Shown here in pieces: positions 1 to 5,303 of a DNA stretch of 5,628 bases. Source of the stretch: Planctomycetaceae bacterium (GTDB lineage: Bacteria; Planctomycetota; Planctomycetia; Pirellulales; Thermoguttaceae); the NCBI GenBank assembly GCA_031282385.1, contig JAITDV010000613.1:1-5628 (forward strand), written 5' to 3'. Below the pieces are notes generated by a model. That model did not search any database. It worked only from the letters and a program-made list of their open reading frames with translations, and was not told the DNA's origin. The position numbers were made by a program, and so were the translations under genes. Within the stretch, counting starts at the first letter, position 1; every line of letters begins with the position of its first letter.

Positions 1-21
1 ATCGTCAAACGGTTGACAATC

Positions 22-68
22 ATATCAGACAATACGACTCAAGACAAGCGGGAGGGAATAAACAGTTC
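22..68 (-). repeat. Possible decayed, core-deleted copy of the 95-bp element
   Basis: Read on the minus strand, this segment has an ACTGTTTATT-like left end, then CCGCTTGT, CTTGAGTC and a tail ATTGTCTGATATGA. The same order of motifs is seen in the clear copies, and the tail is close to that of the copy at 5173-5267 (AATGTCTAGTACGA). The central hairpin and loop are missing. The match is short and gapped, so this may be chance. Confidence 0.3.
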
Positions 69-78
69 ACACTTCAAA

Positions 79-152
79 ATTCATTTTGTCCACGAATTTT
101 CACGAAAGATCACGAATTAAATTATTTGTGCAGATTCGTTGATAAAATGAAT
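79..152. repeat. 74-bp palindromic element with 19-bp inverted ends
   Basis: The left arm ATTCATTTTGTCCACGAAT (79-97) and the right arm (134-152) are inverted copies matching at 17 of 19 positions. They enclose a 36-base AT-rich middle that itself contains TCACGAA-type repeats (TTTCACGAAAGATCACGAA). The motif TTTTGTCCAC followed by TTTCAC recurs inverted at 722-741. A dispersed palindromic repeat or miniature mobile element is likely; a transcription role cannot be excluded. There is no T-run immediately after either arm, so it is not a classic intrinsic terminator. Confidence 0.6.
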
Positions 153-209
153 TTATTGTCTAAACTTGTCAATCATGAAAATTTTGATACTGTTAAAAAA
201 ATGTTTTTC

Positions 210-302
210 AACTGCTCACACTTTAATTTTCGTTTACCTTCATCTGCTCACTTATCGGAAAGCAGGCTCTTACGCTCTTGAGTCACGCAATCTAAAAGAC
301 GA
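210..302 (+). repeat. 95-bp inverted-repeat element, copy 1
   Basis: The left end is AACTGCTCACACTTTAA, close to the family end AACTGTTCGTACTTTAA. The core follows with a hairpin CTGCT (244-248) / AGCAG (261-265) closing the conserved loop CTTATCGGAA, then CTCTTACGCTCTTGAGTCA. The right end (CAATCTAAAAGAC) matches the family sequence CAATTTATAGTAC at 9 of 13 positions, so this copy has a decayed right terminus. It lies in a gene-free region. Confidence 0.75.
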
Positions 303-337
303 TCCGCATAATAGACCTTTTCGCTAATCTGTAGGAA

Positions 338-428
338 ACCACCCCTGACCCCTCCGAAGGAAGGGAATTATTCGCATCCCTCGGAGGCGTCTTCTTATTT
401 CCCCTCCTTCGGAAGGGTTAGGGGTGGT
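338..428. repeat. 91-bp GC-richer palindrome with 30-bp arms
   Basis: Arms 338-367 and 399-428 are inverted copies matching at 27 of 30 positions. The left arm begins ACCACCCCTGACCCC and the right arm ends GGGTTAGGGGTGGT. The 31-base loop contains a further CCTCGGAGG palindrome. Its base composition is much richer in G and C than the flanks. Palindromes built on CCCCTCCGAAGGAGGGG-like cores are known to me as dispersed intergenic repeats in several bacterial phyla; placing this one with them is inference. A transcript through it would form a very stable hairpin. Confidence 0.65.
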
Positions 429-534
429 CTCGGAGGAGTTAAAGGCGGTTTTTCGTTGTAGGTTTTTTGTTGCGTTGATGTATTTTTAGGTTAGAAAAAA
501 GGTCTAATAGAAATATGGTTCTCCAAGTCCTACT

Positions 535-561
535 CTATTCCACCCTATTCCACCCTATTCC
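535..561. repeat. 10-bp tandem repeat, about 2.7 units
   Basis: The unit CTATTCCACC begins at 535 and 545, with a partial unit CTATTCCA at 555. The period of 10 bp is close to one helical turn. The array is short and may vary in copy number through slippage. No function is evident. Confidence 0.7.
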
Positions 562-577
562 ATTATTGTTCAATAAC

Positions 578-596
578 TGTTACAAATAATGTAACA
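578..596. other. Small dyad symmetry TGTTAC-N7-GTAACA
   Basis: This is a perfect 6-bp inverted repeat around a 7-base AT spacer, followed on the plus strand by AAAAA. The size suits either a dimeric repressor site or, read on the minus strand, a weak hairpin. It lies about 300 bases upstream of the nearest start codon, so a link to that gene is doubtful. It could be chance in AT-rich DNA. Confidence 0.25.
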
Positions 597-885
597 AAAA
601 CATGGAAGAGCAAACTTATTTTGATTCACTTCGTAATTACAAAAAAGAATTCTAATAATTTATTTTTAGTCAAAAAAATTTTTCACGAATATTATCGCGG
701 ATAAATATTAAGCGTAAATTGGTGAAATTTTGTGGACAAAAAGAGTTTTTGGAAATTGCTTAAAGTATGTTCAGTTTGGTTTGCCGATAATGGCGACTAA
801 GTGTCGTATTTTTTGTGCGACGTTTTTATTTATGGGAGTTACGTTTAGTTTGCTGGTTAATTAAGATGGTAAGAATTTAACGGTA

Positions 886-893
886 AAGGTGAG
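886..893 (+). promoter_or_regulatory. Ribosome binding site for the coiled-coil gene
   Basis: AAGGTGAG lies just before ATG 896, with AAGGTG ending four bases before it. This supports the chosen start, which also places the hydrophobic anchor at the extreme N-terminus. Confidence 0.6.
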
Positions 894-895
894 TT

Positions 896-1756
896 ATGAA
901 TAATATTGGCAAAATGTTCGTTATCTTGATTTTTTTGATGTGCGTTATGATCATGGTTTTTGCTGTAACGATTTATGCGACACATACGAATTGGAAAGCC
1001 AAAGCTGACGCTCTTCAGAAGGAAAATGCTAAATTGGCTTCAGAAATTGAGCAATTCATTAAACAACGCGACGACACGGAGAAAAAACTTTACACAGAAA
1101 TCATCCGCAAAACAAATGCAATAGCAACTCTTCAGACACAAGCTGATAGTTTGCAAAAAGCAAATACGGCTCTCACGACGGACAATAACAAGTTGAGTAA
1201 TGAAATGCAAACGCACGTTTCGGCAGTTGTACTTTCGGGGCAAAATATGGAGAAGTTGCGGGCGGAGTTGGAAGGTTACCGCAAGGATTTTCGTGAAGCA
1301 CAAAAGAAGTGGGCTGATTTGTATTCAACTCTTGTTGCGAAGATAGATGAAGCTCATAGTCTTGCGATGGATTTAGCGGCGTTCAAGGCAGTCGGAATTC
1401 AACTAGCGAAAGATTATCAGAATGCAGTTGAAGTTTTGAAGAAACATAAATTATTGCCTCAACCTGCTTTGTATGATGGTATTCCTCCGCAAGGCGTACA
1501 TGGTTTGATTACGCAAGTGAGACCGCAAGGTTGGGTTGAAATTTCGATAGGCTCGGATTCAGGTTTGCAAAAGGGACATCAACTTGATATTGTACGCACG
1601 GTAAGCGGTCGTCCGATGTTGATTGGAAAGATAACAATTGACAGCCTCCAAGCAGACAAAGCGGCTGCAATAATAGTTCCTGAATATCGTCGCGCCACTG
1701 TACAAGTAGGTGATCGGGTCGAAGTTATAAGTATGAATGAATTGACCGCAAAATAA
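896..1756 (+). CDS. Membrane-anchored coiled-coil protein with FlgT-C-like C-terminal domain
   Basis: The exact function is unknown. The 286-residue protein has an N-terminal membrane segment or uncleaved signal anchor (residues 7-27, ending FAVTIYATHTNW), a long charged helical region with coiled-coil character (about 32-185, rich in K, E, Q and A), and a beta-rich C-terminal domain (about 198-280). That domain has the pattern VHGLITQVRPQGWVEISIG, then GLQKGHQLDIV, IGKITI and VGDRVEV. It resembles the FlgT C-terminal or CsgG-associated beta fold, where a glycine-bracketed strand pair is followed by a KGD-like turn. The likely topology is a short cytoplasmic start with the coiled coil and beta domain outside the inner membrane. 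I recognise the anchor as typical of planctomycete hypothetical proteins. A repeat copy begins nine bases after the stop, which separates this gene from the next. An envelope scaffold role is inference only. Confidence 0.85.
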   Translation: MNNIGKMFVILIFLMCVMIMVFAVTIYATHTNWKAKADALQKENAKLASEIEQFIKQRDDTEKKLYTEIIRKTNAIATLQTQADSLQKANTALTTDNNKLSNEMQTHVSAVVLSGQNMEKLRAELEGYRKDFREAQKKWADLYSTLVAKIDEAHSLAMDLAAFKAVGIQLAKDYQNAVEVLKKHKLLPQPALYDGIPPQGVHGLITQVRPQGWVEISIGSDSGLQKGHQLDIVRTVSGRPMLIGKITIDSLQADKAAAIIVPEYRRATVQVGDRVEVISMNELTAK

Positions 1757-1765
1757 TTTTTGTTT

Positions 1766-1862
1766 ACTGCTTGTACTATAAATTGTGGGACTCAAGAGCG
1801 TAAAAGCCTGATTGCCGATTGGTAAGCAGGCGGTGGTAAGGGAAAGTTAAAGAGTGAAGAGT
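1766..1862 (-). repeat. 95-bp inverted-repeat element, copy 2
   Basis: On the minus strand this reads as a left end ACTCTTCACTCTTTAA, then ACCACC, hairpin GCCTG / CAGGC around CTTACCAATCGGCAAT, then TTTTACGCTCTTGAGTC, and a right end AATTTATAGTACAAGCAGT. It fills most of the gap between the stop at 1756 and the ATG at 1894. It would therefore sit in any read-through transcript between the two genes and could act there as a terminator, attenuator or processing site (inference). Confidence 0.85.
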
Positions 1863-1893
1863 ATCGCTAACCCAAACAAAAAAATTTTATCAA

Positions 1894-2250
1894 ATGGCAA
1901 TAGACTTTGACAAAAAAAGCGGTAATGAATCTGAGTCGCCTGATTTTTTGAATGAATTTTCGTTTGACGGAATGCCGCCGGAAAATGTATCGAATTTTAC
2001 AGGTACGGACAATGTTAATGCGGACAATATTAATATTGACGGAGGAGTCAATACCGGAGTTGGCGGTGTAGCGTTTGAAAAGCCGTCTGCGGATTCAAAT
2101 CTGAAACCGCGTGTACCGGATTTACCGCCGGATTTTTTTACCCTGTTACTTGGTTTAGCGTTGGTTATGATGATTATTGCGTCTATTCTTTTGTTTCTGG
2201 AGGTTAATTCTTACGGACCGGATCCTTTGTCGGGATTACCTAGACTTTGA
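1894..2250 (+). CDS. Small acidic protein with one C-terminal membrane segment
   Basis: I do not recognise a named family. The 118-residue protein starts with an acidic, Asn/Asp/Gly/Ser-rich and probably disordered segment (residues 1-65, including repeated NVNADNIN-type stretches). A proline-rich linker follows (KPRVPDLPPD, 71-80), then a strong hydrophobic segment (about 81-102, FFTLLLGLALVMMIIASILLF), and a short tail NSYGPDPLSGLPRL. The layout is that of a tail-anchored or single-pass membrane protein with most of its mass on one side. The motif PPDFFTLLL before the membrane segment resembles small planctomycete membrane proteins I have seen; this is inference. No Shine-Dalgarno sequence precedes ATG 1894. 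The nearest upstream feature is the repeat ending at 1862. Codon use looks like that of its neighbours, which supports a real gene. Confidence 0.75.
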   Translation: MAIDFDKKSGNESESPDFLNEFSFDGMPPENVSNFTGTDNVNADNINIDGGVNTGVGGVAFEKPSADSNLKPRVPDLPPDFFTLLLGLALVMMIIASILLFLEVNSYGPDPLSGLPRL

Positions 2251-2315
2251 TAATTGCGGTTTGGTTTTAGTTATTTTGTTGGTTTTGTTTTTTTGTTACG
2301 ATTATTAAGATTCAC

Positions 2316-2320
2316 GAGGT
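2316..2320 (+). promoter_or_regulatory. Ribosome binding site for flgD
   Basis: GAGGT lies six bases before ATG 2327, a good match and spacing. It fixes the flgD start. Confidence 0.65.
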
Positions 2321-2326
2321 AAAATT

Positions 2327-2758
2327 ATGTCGGGTGTGGACAGTACATTGTTGAACAATTCACAAACAAGTAGCGGAGTGGCAACGTCAACTGTTGCGAG
2401 TTCGGATCGAATGAATGATCTGACAACTTCAGATTTTATAAAAATGATGGTAGCTGAATTGCAACACCAAGACCCAATGGATCCAATGAGTAACACAGAA
2501 ATGCTTTCACAGATAAGCCAAATGCGGCAAATCACTTCCAGCGACAAATTATCTGCCGGAATAGAATCTCTCATTAAAGGTGAGGCATTGGCAACAGCGT
2601 CAAGCTTGATCGGAAAGACGGTTACGGGAGTTGATTCGTTAGGCGAAAATGTAACGGGCAAGGTTGACAAAGTTACGATTGAAGGCAACAACGTCGCAAA
2701 ATTACACATTGGCAACTCAATTGTAGATGTAACAAATGTAACAGCAATAAACGGTTGA
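2327..2758 (+). CDS. flgD: Flagellar hook-capping protein FlgD, short form
   Basis: FlgD caps the growing flagellar hook and guides assembly of FlgE subunits outside the cell. It is normally exported by the flagellar type III system and removed when the hook is complete. The 143-residue protein has a Ser/Thr-rich flexible N-terminus (1-30) as expected for an export signal, then the diagnostic block DFIKMMVAELQHQDPMDPM (36-54) with NTEMLSQISQM after it. A small beta segment follows (about 93-141, SLIGKTVTGVDSLGENVTGKV and on), similar to the strands that frame the Tudor-like part of FlgD. The Ig-like insert of the long enterobacterial forms is absent; the length is like the short forms of Gram-positive bacteria. 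No flgE follows: the next gene is convergent ubiA, 59 bases away. It may share a transcript with the gene ending at 2250, 76 bases upstream. Confidence 0.9.
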   Translation: MSGVDSTLLNNSQTSSGVATSTVASSDRMNDLTTSDFIKMMVAELQHQDPMDPMSNTEMLSQISQMRQITSSDKLSAGIESLIKGEALATASSLIGKTVTGVDSLGENVTGKVDKVTIEGNNVAKLHIGNSIVDVTNVTAING

Positions 2759-2817
2759 TAGCTGATTTTCTAATTTGTAAACTGAACTATTCTAACTCTA
2801 AATTTCGTCAATTCTGG

Positions 2818-3717
2818 TTAAAATATCATATCCAAAACTCCTACAATCAATAGTCCAATCGAAACAATAACATTCATTTGAAAAAAGGCAATATTTATTT
2901 TGATTAAGTTGAGTTGTTCTTTTTTTGGCGGAGTTGCAATAATATGCTCAATAACAAGAATTAGCGCAACAATTATTACTCCCATTTCAAATATATACGA
3001 AAACAATGGATAAAAAATTGGTATTGATGCAAACAAAATCACTGAAATAATATGACACACTATTGAGACAAAAAAAGCTGTACTAACTCCATATCGACCA
3101 GGTACGCTATACAATCCTTGATCTGCATCAACATCTGCATCTTGGCAAGCATAAATTAAATCAAATCCAGTTGCCCAAAACATCACCGCAAGCCCAAGCA
3201 ACATCGGCGCAACCGGAAATGGTTCGAAAAACGGTCTTATAACTATCCACGCCCCAATCGGCGCACACATCAAAACCATACCAAGCCACAAATGCGCCGA
3301 TACCGTCCAACGCTTTGCATAACTATACCCAAAAATAAATAACAATAACGGAACAGAAACAATCAATGGAAAAATATTGGGCAAAAAAAGAAACGTCGAT
3401 AACACAAAACCAACGGAATTGAAAAATACAAAAAGTAAAACATTACTTGCTGAAATAATACCTGCCGGAAGATGACGGTTGGATGTTCGCGGGTTACGGG
3501 CGTCGAGTTCTCGATCTGCGTAACGATTAAATCCCATCGCAGCATTGCGTACAAAAACCATACACAACAAAATCCCAACCAAATCAAAAACTCTAGGATA
3601 AACAGGAACCGCCTGCTGCAAATTCAAACTCAACGCCATCAAACCGCCAAGCAACGCAAACGGCATCGCAAAAAGCGTATGGGAAAATCGAACCAAACTA
3701 AAATAAACACCAAACAC
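2818..3717 (-). CDS. ubiA: UbiA-like polyprenyltransferase (probably MqnP-type, menaquinone pathway)
   Basis: This is an integral membrane enzyme that transfers a polyprenyl chain from its diphosphate to an aromatic acid. The 299-residue protein has both Asp-rich motifs of the superfamily: NRYADRELD (N64, D68, D72) and a second cluster D186, D193, D197 in DLIYACQDADVD. Both bind the Mg-diphosphate group. The conserved YSYAKR (131-136) and about eight to nine hydrophobic helices are also present. The block RNAAMGFNRYADRELDARN is typical of the UbiA-like subgroup often called putative 4-hydroxybenzoate polyprenyltransferase, which in many menaquinone producers serves the futalosine route as MqnP. 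That assignment is inference, since no other mqn gene is in view. The start is GTG at 3717, supported by a strong ribosome binding site. It lies downstream of obg on the same strand, but a 349-base gap with a repeat copy makes a shared transcript uncertain. Confidence 0.9.
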   Translation of the reverse strand: MFGVYFSLVRFSHTLFAMPFALLGGLMALSLNLQQAVPVYPRVFDLVGILLCMVFVRNAAMGFNRYADRELDARNPRTSNRHLPAGIISASNVLLFVFFNSVGFVLSTFLFLPNIFPLIVSVPLLLFIFGYSYAKRWTVSAHLWLGMVLMCAPIGAWIVIRPFFEPFPVAPMLLGLAVMFWATGFDLIYACQDADVDADQGLYSVPGRYGVSTAFFVSIVCHIISVILFASIPIFYPLFSYIFEMGVIIVALILVIEHIIATPPKKEQLNLIKINIAFFQMNVIVSIGLLIVGVLDMIF

Positions 3718-3722
3718 AAATA

Positions 3723-3727
3723 CTCCC
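3723..3727 (-). promoter_or_regulatory. Ribosome binding site selecting a GTG start for ubiA
   Basis: On the minus strand AAAGGGAGTATTT precedes GTG, with GGGAG five bases from the start codon. There is no better ATG nearby and the residues from GTG (FGVYFSLVRFSHTLFAMPF) fit the family N-terminus, so GTG is the likely start. Confidence 0.7.
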
Positions 3728-3789
3728 TTTACTTCCTTTCATATCATGTTAATCGTTGATGCCGTCATTTCACTCGAATGCTGTTTTAA

Positions 3790-3882
3790 ACTGTTCTCGC
3801 TTTAAATATCCATTGCCGCCGTCAGCTTACCTATCGGAAGGCTTTTACACTCTTGAGTCATGAAATTTATAGTACGAACAGT
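3790..3882 (+). repeat. 95-bp inverted-repeat element, copy 3
   Basis: The left end ACTGTTCTCGCTTTAAAT and right end ATTTATAGTACGAACAGT form long imperfect inverted repeats, and the right end is the best preserved in the window. Between them are ATTGCCGCC, the loop CTTACCTATCGGAAGG and TTTTACACTCTTGAGTCA. Compared with other copies, about four bases are lost from the right arm of the central hairpin, which leaves a weaker stem. The element lies 72 bases upstream of the ubiA start, in its likely 5' leader. Confidence 0.85.
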
Positions 3883-3970
3883 ATGTATTTTGCATTTAAT
3901 ATCCGTTTGATTAAGTCCAATAAGGAATTTGTCCGGTAGAAACAAATTATTATTTTTGTTGTATTCTATT

Positions 3971-3987
3971 GGGAATGCATAATTCCC
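3971..3987. other. Short hairpin GGGAAT-N5-ATTCCC
   Basis: A perfect 6-bp inverted repeat encloses a 5-base loop GCATA, 80 bases downstream of the obg stop. Neither side carries a T-run, so it is not a standard terminator. It may be a remnant of a palindromic repeat or a weak transcript-end structure. Confidence 0.3.
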
Positions 3988-4066
3988 TGACCTCTAACTC
4001 CTTTTGAATTTATTAATTCTTACCAGATTTTTTGGAAAATTCACACATTCTACTGAAATATTACAA

Positions 4067-5077
4067 TTAACTTTGATTTTCATTTTTACAATTACTTATA
4101 ATTTTTCCGTAGATATATTCGGTTAGTTGTTTTATTCCGAAACCAGTTGCAGCTGAAATTAGTAGTACATCTTGCCCTAGTTCTTCGGTAAATTTTGTTT
4201 TGATCAATTCCGCGTCAGGAATATCTGCCTTTGTAATAACAACTACTTCAACCCGATCTCCCAACGATTTGTCAAACTCAATTAACTCGCGTTTAATTAA
4301 AATATAATTCTCCCACGCATCTGAATTGTCATCAGGAAACGGTTCAACAAGATGCAGTAAAATTCCAGCACGTTGAATATGCCGTAGAAAATCATGACCT
4401 AAACCAACTCCCAAACTTGCCCCTTCAATCAAACCCGGAATGTCCGCCATAACAAATGAACGATCATTATCGAGTTGAACTAATCCAAGATGAGGATGTT
4501 TTGTCGTAAAAGGATACGATGCTATTTCCGGTCTTGCTTTAGAAAGACACGAAAGCAATGTACTCTTGCCCGCGTTAGGCTTGCCGACCAAACCGACATC
4601 TGCTATCACCTTCAATTCCAAACGTAATTGTCTGAATTCGCCCGCTTCACCTGGTTCAGCTTCACGCGGCGCGCGATTGGTGGCAGACTTAAATCGTGTA
4701 TTGCCTCTGCCGCCTTTACCGCCGCGGCAGACAATTACTTCATCACCTTCTTGTGATAAATCCTTCAACAAAAAATTATGACGGCGATCAAATATCATCG
4801 TACCAACCGGAACTTCCACAACCAAATCATCTGCACCTTTACCGTGACATTGTGCGCTGTAACCTTGTTCGCCATTTTTAGCACGCCATATTTGACGCCG
4901 CGTCAAATGAATTAGGCTATACTCATTGCCGGAACTACGAAATATCACACTGCCGCCGCGACCTCCGTCGCCGCCGTCAGGTCCGCCGCGAGGCACATAC
5001 TTTTCACGGCGAAAACTAACACAACCATCGCCGCCTTTACCAGCCTCAACATCCACCTCAACTTCATCTACAAACAT
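4067..5077 (-). CDS. obg: Obg/CgtA family ribosome-associated GTPase
   Basis: Obg is an essential GTPase that binds the large ribosomal subunit, assists its late assembly and links it to nucleotide levels. I place the start at ATG 5077, giving MFVDEVEVDVEAG, which is where the family begins. An in-frame TTG two codons earlier is less likely. From this start the protein has 336 residues. The glycine-rich Obg fold covers about 1-156 (GGDGCVSFRREKYVPRGGPDGG and more Gly-rich turns). The G domain follows: P-loop GLVGKPNAGKST (162-173), switch I YPFTT (188-192), DIPG (212-215), TKAD (282-285) and SAA (308-310). The G4 motif is TKAD rather than the usual NKxD, a tolerated variant in some GTPases. 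There is no C-terminal OCT domain; it ends soon after G5. No Shine-Dalgarno is visible in the AT-rich leader, so initiation may rely on an unstructured leader. Confidence 0.95.
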   Translation of the reverse strand: MFVDEVEVDVEAGKGGDGCVSFRREKYVPRGGPDGGDGGRGGSVIFRSSGNEYSLIHLTRRQIWRAKNGEQGYSAQCHGKGADDLVVEVPVGTMIFDRRHNFLLKDLSQEGDEVIVCRGGKGGRGNTRFKSATNRAPREAEPGEAGEFRQLRLELKVIADVGLVGKPNAGKSTLLSCLSKARPEIASYPFTTKHPHLGLVQLDNDRSFVMADIPGLIEGASLGVGLGHDFLRHIQRAGILLHLVEPFPDDNSDAWENYILIKRELIEFDKSLGDRVEVVVITKADIPDAELIKTKFTEELGQDVLLISAATGFGIKQLTEYIYGKIISNCKNENQS

Positions 5078-5129
5078 AATCAAAAAAATAAAATAAAATA
5101 ACTTGGGACACCACCCTCTACTCCTAAAA

Positions 5130-5175
5130 TAATTAAGGCAACCTATTATACCTAATTAAGGCAACCCATTATACC
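5130..5175. repeat. 23-bp perfect-period tandem duplication
   Basis: TAATTAAGGCAACC followed by TATTATACC (5130-5152) is repeated directly at 5153-5175 with a single T-to-C change. The second unit abuts or slightly overlaps the left edge of the element at 5173. Each unit carries a TATAAT box on the minus strand, pointing at obg. Confidence 0.85.
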
Positions 5176-5194
5176 GCTCGTACTAGACATTATA
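5145..5194 (-). promoter_or_regulatory. Candidate obg promoter cluster with three TATAAT boxes
   Basis: On the minus strand perfect TATAAT hexamers occur at 5189-5194, 5168-5173 and 5145-5150, spaced 21 and 23 bases apart and directed toward obg, whose start is 68 bases beyond the last. The first lies inside the repeat element and the other two in the tandem duplication. No good TTGACA-like -35 box is seen at the expected distance from any of them, so promoter activity is a guess from the -10 match and position. Confidence 0.35.
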
Positions 5195-5267
5195 AGACTC
5201 AGGAACAAAAAACCGCTTTCCAATAAGTAAACAGACAGCGGTAAACAAAACTTAAAGTACGAACAGC
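5173..5267 (-). repeat. 95-bp inverted-repeat element, copy 4
   Basis: On the minus strand the left end is GCTGTTCGTACTTTAAG and the right end is AGTACGAGCGGT, inverted partners with two to three mismatches. The core has GTTTACCGCTGTCTG, the loop TTTACTTATTGGAAAG and CCTGAGTC. The central stem is re-paired: ACCGCT with AGCGGT (5212-5217 and 5237-5242) replaces the CTGCTT / AAGCAG pairing of other copies. It is the most diverged clear copy. Confidence 0.8.
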
Positions 5268-5303
5268 TTAAAATATCTTGTCCAATAATTTCATAACTTT
5301 TAA

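Larger units (their letters stand above)
1..895. other. Long repeat-rich intergenic region
   Basis: No reading frame here shows recognisable protein features, and stops are frequent in all frames. The stretch contains a possible decayed copy of the 95-bp element (22-68), a 74-bp palindrome (79-152), a clear copy of the 95-bp element (210-302), a GC-richer 91-bp palindrome (338-428), a 10-bp tandem repeat (535-561) and a small dyad (578-596). A segment at 722-741 is an inverted match, 18 of 20 bases, to 84-103 in the 74-bp palindrome. The last 100 bases presumably hold the promoter of the gene at 896, but I see no convincing -35/-10 pair. No tRNA or rRNA was recognised. Confidence 0.7.
3718..4066. 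other. Intergenic region between obg and ubiA
   Basis: This stretch holds the ubiA ribosome binding site, one clear copy of the 95-bp element (3790-3882) and a short perfect hairpin (3971-3987). The left end of the element is preceded by a partial duplication, CTGTTTTAAACTGTTC. I see no coding frame and no convincing intrinsic terminator after obg. Confidence 0.6.

Noticed and set aside
1040..1303. Minus-strand open frame of 87 codons
   Set aside because: It is antisense to the coiled-coil gene, with Cys/Leu/Arg-rich translation typical of a shadow frame.
2305..2715. Minus-strand open frame of 136 codons
   Set aside because: It is antisense to flgD, whose protein motif and ribosome binding site are clear.
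2759..2817. Bidirectional terminator between convergent flgD and ubiA
   Set aside because: No stable stem followed by a T-run is visible on either strand in the 59-base gap.
3472..3759. Plus-strand open frame of 95 codons
   Set aside because: It lies opposite ubiA and its translation is rich in Gln, Arg, His and Lys without any motif.
5078..5083. TTG at 5083 as the obg start
   Set aside because: It would add only two residues before MFVDE, has no ribosome binding site, and the family begins at MFVDE.
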